Position numbers and translations under genes: made by a program | Notes under the pieces: model-generated | The model's input: the letters and a program-made list of their open reading frames with translations, nothing else | The model's database searches: none | What the model was told of the DNA's origin: nothing | Shown here: positions 8,184 to 17,020 of the stretch, piece after piece | Layout of the letters: each line of letters opens with the position of its first letter | Position numbering within the stretch: position 1 is the first letter of the stretch | Origin: Brachybacterium sacelli | GTDB taxonomy: Bacteria; Actinomycetota; Actinomycetes; Actinomycetales; Dermabacteraceae | NCBI RefSeq assembly: GCF_017876545.1 | Contig: NZ_JAGIOD010000001.1 | Span: 1,488,001-1,552,000, forward strand | DNA length: 64,000 bases | Reading direction: 5' to 3'

Positions 8184-9119
8184 TCACCCGGGCAGGACGT
8201 CGCTCGGCCGCGGGTACGACGGCTGCGCCCCGCCCCGCGTCACGGAGTACGCCCCCACCCGCACCGCCAGACGGCACGCATCCTCCACCCTCTCGCCGCG
8301 GGCGAGCCCCAGGGCGAGTGCGCCGACGAAGGCATCGCCCGCCCCGGTGGTGTCCACAGCGTGGACCCTCGGGGAGCTGATCTCCGTGGTCGTGGCGTCG
8401 ACGCTCACCAGTGCGCCGCGCGCGCCGCGGGTCATGACGACGGATCGCACACCGGCCTCGCGCAGTCCGCGCACGGTCCCCGCATCCTCCTCCGGGGCCG
8501 TGTCGCCCGTCAGCGCGGTCAGCGCGAGGCGCCCCTCCGGCTCGTTGACGACCAGGGGATCCGCCGTGGCGAGCGTGCTCACGGCGACGTCGATCACCGG
8601 GGCGAGGTTCAGCAGGAACCGCGTGCCGGTGGTCGCGCAGAGCTGTGCGATCTGGTCCACGGCCAGCGCCGGGATCTCCCCCTGGGAGACGACGAGGTCG
8701 CTCGCGGCCACGGCATCTCCGAGCTCGCGCACGTGCTCGGGGGTCCAGGAGCCGTTCGCCCCCGGGATGATCACGATGCTGTTCTCGCCGGCTTCGTCGA
8801 CGGTGACGACCGCCAGCCCGGTCTCGACGTCCGGCATCTGGTCGGTGGCGCTGAGGTCCGCCCCGGCGTCCCGCAGCAGGTCGAGGGCGAGGTCCGCGTC
8901 CGCCCCGATCCCGGTGCGGCCCGCGAAGCGGACGTCACCGCCCAGTCGGGCGGCGGCGCAGGCCTGGTTGGCGCCCTTCCCGCCCGGTGAGCGGCGCGAT
9001 CCGGTGCCGGCGAGGGTCTCGCCCGGCTCCGGATGCCGGACCACGCTCAGGACGAGGTCGACGTTCACGGAGCCGATGACGAGGATCCAGCCCTCGGCCT
9101 CCTCGTTCCGCGCGGTCAC
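8184..9119 (-). CDS. rbsK: Ribokinase (PfkB family)
   Basis: 311 aa. It shows the PfkB signatures: 'VIGSVNVDLVLSV' at the N-terminus, 'GGKGANQACAAARLGG' near residue 45, and the C-terminal 'DTTGAGDAFVGAL' with the catalytic Asp and anion hole. It transfers phosphate from ATP to the 5-OH of D-ribose or a related sugar. The GTG start (9119) overlaps the TGA of the upstream hydrolase gene (GTGA), with GGGAG upstream. It is the last gene of the four-gene operon facing a LacI regulator, so the pathway probably ends in a pentose or similar sugar. The exact sugar is uncertain. Confidence 0.85.
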   Translation of the reverse strand: MTARNEEAEGWILVIGSVNVDLVLSVVRHPEPGETLAGTGSRRSPGGKGANQACAAARLGGDVRFAGRTGIGADADLALDLLRDAGADLSATDQMPDVETGLAVVTVDEAGENSIVIIPGANGSWTPEHVRELGDAVAASDLVVSQGEIPALAVDQIAQLCATTGTRFLLNLAPVIDVAVSTLATADPLVVNEPEGRLALTALTGDTAPEEDAGTVRGLREAGVRSVVMTRGARGALVSVDATTTEISSPRVHAVDTTGAGDAFVGALALGLARGERVEDACRLAVRVGAYSVTRGGAQPSYPRPSDVLPG

Positions 9120-10174
9120 TGCCGCTCCCTTCCGCCGAGGTATCGCTGGGGGTTGCTCGTGATGAGCTGCTCGGCCCGAGCCCGCTCGACGCCGCGCGCC
9201 GCCAGCAGCTCGAGGAACACCGTCGGCACGGGGAGGAACCCGTTGCCGCCCATGCCGGCCCACATCTGCTTGAGGAACAGGTCGTGGCTGAGCAGGATCT
9301 GGTCGCCGTACCCGAGCTCGACCAGCCGGGCGACGGCGTCGGCGGTGTCGGTGATTGCGGGGGAGGCGCCCTCGCCGGGGAAGGTGATGTCCAGCCCGAT
9401 CATGTCGAACTCGAGCCACACCCCGCGATCCAGGAGGCGTCGCTGGTAGTCGACGTCGGCCCCGGAGGGATCGCTGTGGGCGAGGGAGAGCTGCGAGGGA
9501 TCCGCGCCCATCTCCGCCACGGCGATGTCGAGCACCTCCTCGCCCCGGCGCTGCCAGCCGGGCAGATGGATGTTCAGCGCGGTGCCGGGGCTGTCGTGCT
9601 GGGCGAGCGCCGCGGCCCGGAGGCTGCTGCGCTCGCCGTCGGTGAAGCCGGGGGAGACGCCGACCTCTCCGATCATGCCGGCGCGCACGCGCTGGTCGCC
9701 GACGCCGTCGCGCAGCTCGGTGAGGATGAGCTGTGCCTGTTCGTCGATCCCGGAGGCCGAGATCCGGTCCCCTTCGAACTTCTCCAGGTAGGGGCCGGTG
9801 GACATCACGACATGCAGGCCCGTCTGCTCGGAGAGACGGACGAGGTCGGCCGGGGAGCGTCCGATCGCCGGGGAGCCCGTGGCGTCGACGATCGTGCCTC
9901 CGCCGACGCCCTGGAAGGCGACGACCTCGGCGCGCACCTCCGCGAGATCCTTCGGGGCGACGTTGTCCGCGCTGCAGTACGGGTCCTGCCTCAGCGCCCA
10001 CTGCAGGGATGGTTCGACGGCGCGGCCGGGAAGGATCCGGCTGAAGGGATAGGACGGGTCGACGAGGCATCCGCTGAGGTCGTTGAACAGATGCTCGTGG
10101 GGGAGGACCACGCCGAGATCCTCGGCCGCCACGGCACCAGTCACCGTCTGCACGGAGCGGGGCGCGGCCGTCAT
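9116..10174 (-). CDS. Phosphotriesterase-family metal hydrolase (probable lactonase/esterase)
   Basis: 352 aa amidohydrolase-type TIM barrel. H26-E-H28 (metal-binding HxH), 'GMIGEVGVS' (usual place of the bridging carboxylated Lys; here a Glu-containing strand), 'LNIHLPGW' (His), 'LAHSDPS' (His) and 'LLSHDL' (final Asp) match the order of PTE metal ligands. Most bacterial members are lactonases or sugar-lactone/phosphosugar hydrolases rather than true phosphotriesterases. It starts four bases inside the end of the transporter gene (ATGA). Its neighbours suggest that it opens or deacylates an imported sugar derivative before ribokinase acts (inference). Confidence 0.8.
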   Translation of the reverse strand: MTAAPRSVQTVTGAVAAEDLGVVLPHEHLFNDLSGCLVDPSYPFSRILPGRAVEPSLQWALRQDPYCSADNVAPKDLAEVRAEVVAFQGVGGGTIVDATGSPAIGRSPADLVRLSEQTGLHVVMSTGPYLEKFEGDRISASGIDEQAQLILTELRDGVGDQRVRAGMIGEVGVSPGFTDGERSSLRAAALAQHDSPGTALNIHLPGWQRRGEEVLDIAVAEMGADPSQLSLAHSDPSGADVDYQRRLLDRGVWLEFDMIGLDITFPGEGASPAITDTADAVARLVELGYGDQILLSHDLFLKQMWAGMGGNGFLPVPTVFLELLAARGVERARAEQLITSNPQRYLGGRERQ

Positions 10175-11229
10175 GAGCGGACCTCCTGGGACTCGGGCTC
10201 GGAGTCCGGCTCCTGACCGTCGTGCGCGCCCATCTGGCGCGGTGCCTCATCATCCCGCACGTGCTTCGAGGGGATCATCGCGATCGCGGAGGCGCACAGG
10301 GCCACCAGGGCGCCGAGGACCGTCACCACGTGGACGACCCCCATGCCGGGCAGCAACGAGTCGATGAGGATCGAGCCGACGAGCTGGCCGGCCGTGGAGG
10401 CGAGGGCGAGCAGCAGCAGACCCAGTCGTCGCACCAGGAGCGCCATCAGGGCGATCGAGGCGAGGCCGAGCGGCCCGCCGAGGTACATCCACCAGGTGTC
10501 CGGCAGGGCGAAGCTCGCGTGACCGGTGCTCATCCGGATCAGGAACGCGACCGTGAGGAATGCGAAGCCGATGAGGAAGTTCCAGGTGATCGAGACCAGC
10601 ATCGAGCCGGCCAGCTTCCCGATGTTCGAGTTGCCGGCCGGCTGCCAGCCGGCGAGCAGTCCGCCCGCGAAGGGCAGGACGATCAGGGCCAGCGCATGGG
10701 GGGTCTGGAAGTTCGGCGAGACGACCAGGACGGTCGCGACGACGGCCAGCAGGGCTCCGACGAGGCGGAAGACGCTCAGCGCCTGCTTGAACGGGATGCC
10801 GATTCCGAGCCGGTCGCACACCACGCCGGAGATGACCATGCCGGAGATCAGCGCGGTCTGGAAGGTCGCGACGCCCAGCGCTCCCACGGAGATCCCCTCG
10901 GACAGCACGATCATCGCGCCGCACAGGCCGGCGAAGAAGTTCGGCCACGGGATCGTGCCGCGACGGAGGTGACCCGGCAGGGCCAGGAAGGCGCGACGGG
11001 TCGAGGGGCGCGGCAGGATGATCACCAGCATCAGCAGCAGACCGCTGCCGAAGGAGACGATCGAGGCCAGGTGCCCGTCGCCGAGGTCGGCGCCGAGACG
11101 TCCGTTGACGGCGGACTGCATCGGCCCGAGCGTCCCGGCCAGCACCGTGAACAGCACGAAGAGGCCGACGGAGGCGGTCTTCGCCACCGGCGGGCGGTCG
11201 TGGACGACGTTGTCCGGGGAGGTGGTCAT
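10171..11229 (-). CDS. DMT-superfamily transporter, tandem YdcZ (DUF606) type
   Basis: 352 aa with about ten hydrophobic helices in two similar halves. Each half begins like a YdcZ/DUF606 unit ('LAGTLGPMQSAVNGRLG'; 'GWQPAGNSNIGKLAG'). The ATG at 11229 has GGAGGACTGACC before it; longer versions lack a ribosome site. The C-terminal tail is hydrophilic and acidic. As the only transporter of the operon it probably brings in (or exports) the substrate of the phosphotriesterase-like and ribokinase enzymes; no substrate is known for this family layout. Confidence 0.78.
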   Translation of the reverse strand: MTTSPDNVVHDRPPVAKTASVGLFVLFTVLAGTLGPMQSAVNGRLGADLGDGHLASIVSFGSGLLLMLVIILPRPSTRRAFLALPGHLRRGTIPWPNFFAGLCGAMIVLSEGISVGALGVATFQTALISGMVISGVVCDRLGIGIPFKQALSVFRLVGALLAVVATVLVVSPNFQTPHALALIVLPFAGGLLAGWQPAGNSNIGKLAGSMLVSITWNFLIGFAFLTVAFLIRMSTGHASFALPDTWWMYLGGPLGLASIALMALLVRRLGLLLLALASTAGQLVGSILIDSLLPGMGVVHVVTVLGALVALCASAIAMIPSKHVRDDEAPRQMGAHDGQEPDSEPESQEVRS

Positions 11230-11231
11230 GG

Positions 11232-11993
11232 TCAGTCCTCCGTGTCCTGGGTCCCGGCGAGCCATGTCATGGCCTGGCCGAACAGGGAAGCGTAGCCGTC
11301 CCACTCCATGAATTCCGAGGGCGCCCAGTGCGGGGAGACGTCCGAGGCGAAGGCGAGGGTGCGGCCGGCGCCGACGGCGCGGACCGTGAGCAGCGGGTCG
11401 CCGTCGACCTCGGCCAGGACGGTGGCGTCGGGCTTCGCCACCAGCTGCTGGTAGCCCAGCAGGATCGGCCAGGTCTGATCGAGGCCGGCCACGACGGGAT
11501 GGTCGCTGCCGGTCAGGCGGCCGTGGACGCCCTGCGGCGCCTCGATGCGGTCGTCCCAGCGGTGGATGTCCACCGGCAGGATCTCCTCGATCGCGGTGCC
11601 CGCGTAGTTCGCCTTCGCACCGAACCCCTGGAAGGAGAGGTAGCCGCCGGCCATCATCAGTCCGCCGCCGTCGCGGACCCAGTCGCGCAGCAGGTGCAGG
11701 CGGTTGGGGGCCGGCCTGCCCCCGTCGAAGACCTGGGGCGGCAGCAGCAGCGTGTTGGAGCCGACGTCGGAGAGCAGGACGACGTCATAGGCGTCGAGCT
11801 CTTCGCGGCTGAGCGGGAACTGCTCGGCGACGTCGTGGGAGCGCAGGTGCGTGACGTCGTGGCCACCGTCGCGCAGCACCTCGAGGAGCTGTGCGCAGCC
11901 GATCTGCACCTGGGTGTGGGGGAAGGGGTCGTACCCCTTGTGGTCGATGGTGGCGCTCACCCATGACTCCCCGGCCAGCAGAACCTGTGCCAT
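11232..11993 (-). CDS. Class I glutamine amidotransferase-like protein (ThuA-related fold)
   Basis: 253 aa. The flavodoxin-like strand order, 'YDVVLLSDVGSNTLLLPP', 'GGGLMMAGGYLSFQGFG' (nucleophile-elbow region with Ser instead of Cys) and 'ILLGYQQL' fit the putative GATase1-like family found near sugar-catabolism genes. Without a catalytic Cys in the elbow it is unlikely to be a true glutaminase. GAGGAGG precedes the ATG at 11993. It is the first gene of the operon and is adjacent to the LacI-type operator at 12025-12043. The role is unknown; a sugar-binding or isomerase-like role is possible. Confidence 0.65.
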   Translation of the reverse strand: MAQVLLAGESWVSATIDHKGYDPFPHTQVQIGCAQLLEVLRDGGHDVTHLRSHDVAEQFPLSREELDAYDVVLLSDVGSNTLLLPPQVFDGGRPAPNRLHLLRDWVRDGGGLMMAGGYLSFQGFGAKANYAGTAIEEILPVDIHRWDDRIEAPQGVHGRLTGSDHPVVAGLDQTWPILLGYQQLVAKPDATVLAEVDGDPLLTVRAVGAGRTLAFASDVSPHWAPSEFMEWDGYASLFGQAMTWLAGTQDTED

Positions 11994-12024
11994 GTGTTCC
12001 TCCTCGAACTCGCGATACGGTGTG

Positions 12025-12043
12025 TTGCGCAACGATTGCGCAA
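12025..12043. promoter_or_regulatory. Double TTGCGCAA operator between divergent operon and LacI gene
   Basis: Two perfect 8-bp palindromes, TTGCGCAA at 12025-12032 and 12036-12043, sit 3 bp apart in the intergenic space between the minus-strand GATase-like gene and the plus-strand LacI gene. LacI proteins bind such central-CG palindromes, so this is the likely operator for both directions. A further GCGCAA half-site lies near 12115. Confidence 0.6.
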
Positions 12044-12134
12044 AGCTTGTGCGGGTCGACGATAGGCCCCCGGCGTTCTGAGGGCAAGCCGTTCCCGCGT
12101 ACCCTGTCGGCGCAGCGCAACTGGAAGGGGCCCC

Positions 12135-13133
12135 ATGTCGATCTCCGCCGTCGCCCGCGAGGCGGGCGTCTCGACGTCGACCGTCTCGCGCTTCGTGAAG
12201 GGGCAGCTGCAGCTGAGCGCCGAGACCGAGGCGCGCATCCGCGCAGCCATGGAGGCCACCGGGTTCTCGGCGCCGCACAGCGAGGTCAAGAACCTCGCGC
12301 TGATCATCCCCGAACTGGCGAACCCGTACTTCGCGCAGTTGACGCAGGCCCTCACGGACGCTGCTCACCACCGCGGGCTGGAGGTCTCCGTGTTCGTCTC
12401 GGACGGTCTCGAGACCCGTGAACACAGGATCGTGGCGCAGTGCGCCCACGGCGGCGGCACGGGTGTCGACGCCGCCGTGTTCGTCTCGATGACCGGCAGC
12501 AGCGCCGTCCTCGTCGACGTCCCGGAGGACTTCCCGTTCGTCGTGCTCGACGAAGGGCTCGACGGCTCTCTCGCCGAGCGCCGGGCCTTCGTCGGGGCCG
12601 ACAACTTCGAAGGCGCCTACCAGGCCACGACCTTCCTGCTCAGCCGTGGCCACCGGCGCATCGCGCACGTCGCCGGCCCCGGTGAGCTGGGGTCCGCCCG
12701 CGACCGGCTGCGCGGATACCTGCGGGCGCTGCGCGACGCCGGTCTCGAGACGGATCCCCAGCTGGTGCTCGAGGGGCCGTACTCGCAGTCCTTCGGAGCG
12801 AGCGCCCTGTCGCGGGTGCGGCGACTGGCCGATCCACCGACGGCGGTCTTCGCCGCGAGCGACATCGTGGCGGTCGGCATGGCCGCGGCCGCGCCCATGC
12901 ACGGCGTGCGCCTGCCGGAGGATCTCTCGCTGATCGGCTTCGACGGGATCGAGCAGGGGGCCTGGGTGACCCCGCGGCTGAGCACGGTCGTCCAGCCGCT
13001 CGCCGAGCTGGCCCGCACCGCGCTCGACCTGGTGGATGCGGTGAGCGCAGGCGCCGAGCCGACGACGCGACTGCTGCCGATGGAGCTGCGGATCGCGGAA
13101 TCGGTCGCGGGGCCCCTGCCCTCAGCGACCTGA
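12135..13133 (+). CDS. LacI-family regulator of the GATase / DMT / phosphotriesterase / ribokinase operon
   Basis: 332 aa. The HTH is at the very N-terminus (ISAVAREAGVSTSTVSRFVK), followed by the hinge and the ligand-binding core (LALIIPELANPYF ... IGFDGIEQGAWVTPRLSTV). GGAAGGGG lies before the ATG. It is divergent from the four-gene operon and the operator lies between them. Its effector is probably the imported compound or its sugar product. The 3' end overlaps the convergent M20 peptidase gene by 12 bp. Confidence 0.88.
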   Translation: MSISAVAREAGVSTSTVSRFVKGQLQLSAETEARIRAAMEATGFSAPHSEVKNLALIIPELANPYFAQLTQALTDAAHHRGLEVSVFVSDGLETREHRIVAQCAHGGGTGVDAAVFVSMTGSSAVLVDVPEDFPFVVLDEGLDGSLAERRAFVGADNFEGAYQATTFLLSRGHRRIAHVAGPGELGSARDRLRGYLRALRDAGLETDPQLVLEGPYSQSFGASALSRVRRLADPPTAVFAASDIVAVGMAAAAPMHGVRLPEDLSLIGFDGIEQGAWVTPRLSTVVQPLAELARTALDLVDAVSAGAEPTTRLLPMELRIAESVAGPLPSAT

Positions 13134-14189
13134 GAGCAGCACCTGGGCGAACAGGTCTGCGGCCTCCGTCAGCTGGTCGATCTCGAGGTGCTCGTCCACG
13201 GAGTGCATCTGCGTCGGATCGCCCGGACCCCAGACGACGACCGGCACGTCCGGCCGGAAGCCCTGCATGACCGAACCATCGGTGAAGTAGGTGACGGGGG
13301 AGGGGTCCGCGAGAGCGGGCAGCTCGCGCACGAAGGGATGATCCGGGTCGGTGCGCAGCGCCGCGAGATCGAGGATCGTCTCGACCTCGTCGATCCCGTC
13401 CACCGCGCGCCAGTGCGCGAGCAGCGGCGCCGAATCGGCGATGGTGCGCTGGTCCAGGGTCGCGACCGCCGTCGCGGGCACGATGTTCGTGGCGTCGCCG
13501 CCGTCGAACGTGCCGATCGAGGCGGTCTCCGCCCCGAGCACCTCGTCGCGGCGCAGCGGCACCGACGCCGCGGCGGGGCCCAGCGCCCCCGCGAGTCGGA
13601 GCACGGCGTTCACCCCGCGCTCCGGGGCGGAGCCGTGCGCCGCCCGCCCGCGGGAGATCAGCCGCAGCCAGCAGGCCCCACGATGGCTGCAGCGCACGCT
13701 GAGCCCCGTGGCCTCGGGGATGATGATGCCGCTCAGGTCGAGTTCTGCCAGGATCCCGCCGGTGCGCTGGGCACCGAGCGAGCCGATCTCCTCGTCGGCC
13801 GTGAGCAGCAGATGCCCGCTCGCGCCCTCCGTGGCGGCGCGCACCAGGGCGGCGGCCGCCGCGGCGAGCCCGCCCTTCATGTCCACGCTTCCCCGTCCGT
13901 GCAGCAGGCCCTCCTCCTGGTCGCCGCCGAGCGGGTCGCGCGACCACCGCTGGGCATCGCCCACCGGCACGGTGTCGGTGTGGCAGGCGAACAACGGAGC
14001 GGGGCCGCCCGGGCCGACGGTCAGCAGCGTCCACGGACGCTCCTCGCCCCCGGTGCGGATCCGGGCGTCGGGGACGTGCTCACGGACGACCTCGGCGACG
14101 TGCCGCTGGACCGCGCGCATCCCGTCGCCGTCGGCGGACGGGCTGGGGATGCGGATGAGGTCCGACGCGAGGGTGAGGGGGTCGATCAA
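13122..14189 (-). CDS. M20-family metallopeptidase (ArgE/DapE/carboxypeptidase G2 type)
   Basis: 355 aa from a TTG start at 14189, supported by GGGAGG five bases upstream. Metal and catalytic motifs are intact: 'FACHTDTVP' (His, Asp), 'HGRGSVDMKGG' (Asp), 'TADEEIGS' (catalytic Glu and metal Glu), and a C-terminal 'MHSVDEH' His; the dimerisation domain lies between. The family hydrolyses amide bonds of N-acylated or C-terminal amino acids in the cytoplasm. It is transcribed toward the LacI gene and shares no operon, so its substrate cannot be inferred. Confidence 0.85.
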   Translation of the reverse strand: MIDPLTLASDLIRIPSPSADGDGMRAVQRHVAEVVREHVPDARIRTGGEERPWTLLTVGPGGPAPLFACHTDTVPVGDAQRWSRDPLGGDQEEGLLHGRGSVDMKGGLAAAAAALVRAATEGASGHLLLTADEEIGSLGAQRTGGILAELDLSGIIIPEATGLSVRCSHRGACWLRLISRGRAAHGSAPERGVNAVLRLAGALGPAAASVPLRRDEVLGAETASIGTFDGGDATNIVPATAVATLDQRTIADSAPLLAHWRAVDGIDEVETILDLAALRTDPDHPFVRELPALADPSPVTYFTDGSVMQGFRPDVPVVVWGPGDPTQMHSVDEHLEIDQLTEAADLFAQVLLSGR

Positions 14190-14331
14190 CGGTGCCTCCC
14201 GGCTGGGTGAGGGGTGGGGCGGCGGATCGTGCCGGGCGGTGTCGCCCGGACGTATGCAGCGAGGGTACCGGCGTGACGGCTGCGTAAGCGTGGGGCTCGG
14301 GCGAGGAACGAGGGCCTACACGTAGCGGCGC

Positions 14332-14371
14332 GATAAATTTATCAAGCCTAGCCAGCCGTGATAAATTTATC
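14332..14371. promoter_or_regulatory. Twin AT-rich palindromes GATAAATTTATC before a lone AAA+ ATPase gene
   Basis: Two identical perfect 12-bp palindromes lie at 14332-14343 and 14360-14371, 28 bp apart from start to start, in otherwise GC-rich DNA. The second ends three bases before the ATG at 14375. A -10-like AAATT core in the second copy would place transcription initiation at the ATG itself (leaderless mRNA), with the first copy near the -35 position. This arrangement suggests tight self-repression or a specific regulator. Confidence 0.55.
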
Positions 14372-14374
14372 GTC

Positions 14375-15613
14375 ATGCGCACCCCTCTCGATTCCCCCTT
14401 CAGCCCTGGCTCGGACACGGTTCCGCAGGTGTGGGCGGGTCGCATCGCCCAGCTCAGCGACTGGCGTGACGTCGTGCGTCCGCGTCGAGTGGCGGGGATT
14501 CACGAGCGCGGCCGCACGATTCTCGGTGAGGCGGGTCTGGGGAAGTCCTCCCTGGTGCGCCGGATCGCCGGTACGGCTGCGGCGTCGGGTGACTGGGTCA
14601 CTCCGCAGCTGAGGATCCCGTCCGGTGCTGACCCCTTGAAGAGGGTCGCGGAGGCACTACTGCAGTTGGCCGACCGGGCCGGTCTGCCGAGCGCACGCGA
14701 GCGGAAGATCGCCGAGATCATCGGTCGTGTCGAGGCGGTCGCGGCGGCGGGGCTCTCGCTCTCGTTGCGCCGTCAGGACGGGCCCGAGCCGTACACGGCA
14801 CTCACCGCGCTCCTGATCGAGATCGGTCGTGCTGCGGTTGCCCGCGGAGACGTCGTCGCGCTGATCCATATCGACGAGATGCAGAACATCACCGATGACC
14901 ATGCTCTGTCGCAGCTCCTCGTCGCGCTCGGTGACGCGCTGACCCATGACGAAGCGGTGACCGCGCCCGGCGGGGCGGAGTTCCATCGGGCGCTGCCCAT
15001 CGCCGTCTACCTCACGGGCCTCTCGGAGTTCGCAGACATGGCCGGCGCGCGCAAAGGGGCGACCTTCGCGCGGCGGTTCCAGACCACGACGCTCGGGCCG
15101 ATCGAAGACGAAGACTTGACGGTCGCGCTGCAGGAATTCGTGAGCAATGGTTGGGAGGTAGCAGATCGGAGGGGAGGGGTCAGTCGGATCGTCATGGAAC
15201 CGGCCGCAGTAGAAGCGATCGTCGGTCTCTGCTGCGGCGAACCTTTCCTGTTCCAGCTCGCCGGCGAACGTGCTTGGTATGCGGGTACAGGAGACGTCAT
15301 CACCGCCGAGCACGTGTTCATCGGCTGGGAAGGTGCCCGCGGAGAAGCGGAGGCTCACGTCGAACGGATCCTCTCCCGTCTGCCGACGAGAGAGCGTGAG
15401 TTCGTCGAGGCGATGGCCGAGCTCGATCAGGAGGAGCGGACGCTTACCCGCATCGCAGACGCGATGGGCCACAGGCGAGCCTCCGACGCCGGCCCGACGT
15501 CGCAGCGCCTGGACTCGACGCGCGGCATCATCAGGCGCGGGCGGCCGTACAGCTTTCGTCATCGCGCCGTTGAGGCGTACCTGACGAGCGCGTGGCCGGA
15601 AGTCGTGCAATGA
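14375..15613 (+). CDS. Solitary AAA+ ATPase with C-terminal winged-helix-like region
   Basis: 412 aa. Walker A is GEAGLGKSS (residues 51-59) and Walker B is LIHIDEMQ (about 163-170). A sensor-like 'YLTGLSEF' and a 'RRFQTTTLGPIEDEDL' segment follow, then a helical lid and a basic C-terminus (IIRRGRPYSFRHRAVEAYL) that looks like the winged-helix end of Orc1/Cdc6- or STAND-like ATPases. There is no ribosome site; the ATG directly follows two palindromes. No partner gene is adjacent (the upstream peptidase is divergent and the downstream LtrA gene is convergent). Function unknown; it may be a defence, regulatory or mobile-element ATPase. Confidence 0.75.
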   Translation: MRTPLDSPFSPGSDTVPQVWAGRIAQLSDWRDVVRPRRVAGIHERGRTILGEAGLGKSSLVRRIAGTAAASGDWVTPQLRIPSGADPLKRVAEALLQLADRAGLPSARERKIAEIIGRVEAVAAAGLSLSLRRQDGPEPYTALTALLIEIGRAAVARGDVVALIHIDEMQNITDDHALSQLLVALGDALTHDEAVTAPGGAEFHRALPIAVYLTGLSEFADMAGARKGATFARRFQTTTLGPIEDEDLTVALQEFVSNGWEVADRRGGVSRIVMEPAAVEAIVGLCCGEPFLFQLAGERAWYAGTGDVITAEHVFIGWEGARGEAEAHVERILSRLPTREREFVEAMAELDQEERTLTRIADAMGHRRASDAGPTSQRLDSTRGIIRRGRPYSFRHRAVEAYLTSAWPEVVQ

Positions 15614-15688
15614 CCGAGTCCCACCCGTGCGGAGCGCTCTGCCCCGAGCGTCACGACGCGATCCACCGCTCATCGGCCGCCACCCGCC

Positions 15689-16858
15689 TCACGCGTCGAG
15701 GGCGGCGCGATTCTCCGAGACCCGGCGCGCGTGGACGGTGGTCGCGGCGAGGGTCGCGGTCACGGCGAGCACGGCGACGCTGAGCGCGATCACCGGGATC
15801 GTGTGCTGCAGGAGCAGCGCGATCACGGCGATGACCACGAGCGCCCCGGCGGCGAGGAAGCGCGAGCGCGCCAGACGCCCGAAGCGCGAGCGGAGGAAGA
15901 ACAGGTTCCCGGCCAGATAGACCAGCGGGCCTGCCGTGGTGACGAGGATGGTGGCCGGGGTCAGATGGTCATGGGTCAGCCGGAGCTCGATGGACACGGC
16001 GACGAGGATCGCCCCGAGCACCATGAGGGCGTGCGCGTAGGCGTAGGCGGAACGGAGGGCTCCGGTCGAGGAGTCACCGCCCACCGTCTCGGGGCCCGCG
16101 AGAGCGAAGTAGTTCCACCACAGCACGAACAGCGAGGCGAAGCCGACGACCAAACTCAGCGTCAGAGCTCCGGTGAGGTGACCGTGATCGACGATCGATC
16201 CGCCCATGAGCAGGATCGACTCGCCCAGGGCGATGATGAACACGAGGCGATTGCGTTCGGCGAGGTGCTCGGGGTCGGCATCCCACAGATGCATCGGGGC
16301 GGAGCCGATGCCGGGGAGGCGATAGTGGGCCAGCGGCGCCGCATAATCGACGAGGACCGCGATCAGCCAGAGCAGCAGTCGCCAGTGCTCCGGAAGGGCC
16401 GCCCCGGCGACCCAGAACACCCCCGCCAGGAGCGTCCACAGCAGCAGCATGCGGTAGTTCGTCGCGAGCTGCTGGCCGCGGAAGGCCACCATCATGAAGA
16501 CGGGCCGCAGGATGCCCATGGCGAGATAGCAGCCGACGAACAGCCATGCCCCGCCGCCGAACGCGCTGGGGATCGCGATCGACATCCCCAGCGCCGCGAG
16601 CATGAGTGCCGCAGTGAGCAGCTGCACCGGGGTGCGGGAGGGGTTCAGCCAATTCATCGCCCAGGCGGTGTAGTTCCACCCCCACCACACGGCGGCGAAG
16701 ACGATCACGGTCTGCGCGGCGCCGATCCAGCTGAGGTGCTCGATGAGCAGATGGGACAGCTGGATGATCGCGAAGACGTAGACGAGATCGAAGAACAGCT
16801 CGACGGGCGCGACCTCGGAGCGGTGCGGGCCAGTACGAGCCACGGATGCGGAACTCAT
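15689..16858 (-). CDS. ltrA: Low temperature requirement protein A (LtrA) family membrane protein
   Basis: 389 aa with about ten to twelve membrane helices. The family hallmark 'VELFFDLVYVFAIIQLSHLL' is near residue 19, and 'NRLVFIIALGESILLMG' is in the middle. LtrA was named from Listeria growth at low temperature; the biochemical activity is not known. It is transcribed toward the AAA+ ATPase and stands alone. Confidence 0.88.
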   Translation of the reverse strand: MSSASVARTGPHRSEVAPVELFFDLVYVFAIIQLSHLLIEHLSWIGAAQTVIVFAAVWWGWNYTAWAMNWLNPSRTPVQLLTAALMLAALGMSIAIPSAFGGGAWLFVGCYLAMGILRPVFMMVAFRGQQLATNYRMLLLWTLLAGVFWVAGAALPEHWRLLLWLIAVLVDYAAPLAHYRLPGIGSAPMHLWDADPEHLAERNRLVFIIALGESILLMGGSIVDHGHLTGALTLSLVVGFASLFVLWWNYFALAGPETVGGDSSTGALRSAYAYAHALMVLGAILVAVSIELRLTHDHLTPATILVTTAGPLVYLAGNLFFLRSRFGRLARSRFLAAGALVVIAVIALLLQHTIPVIALSVAVLAVTATLAATTVHARRVSENRAALDA

Positions 16859-17020
16859 GGTCGGTACCTCGTGGTGGGAAGGGCGTGCGGGCAGGCGCCG
16901 GCGCCGGGGGCCCGCTCAATATGCGCGGTGACGCGCTGCAGGAGCGGGGCCACGGGCTCGGGACCTCTCGGCGTCGACAGGAGCCATTCCTCGGGGTCGA
17001 CGGGAGATTCTCTGCGGCGG

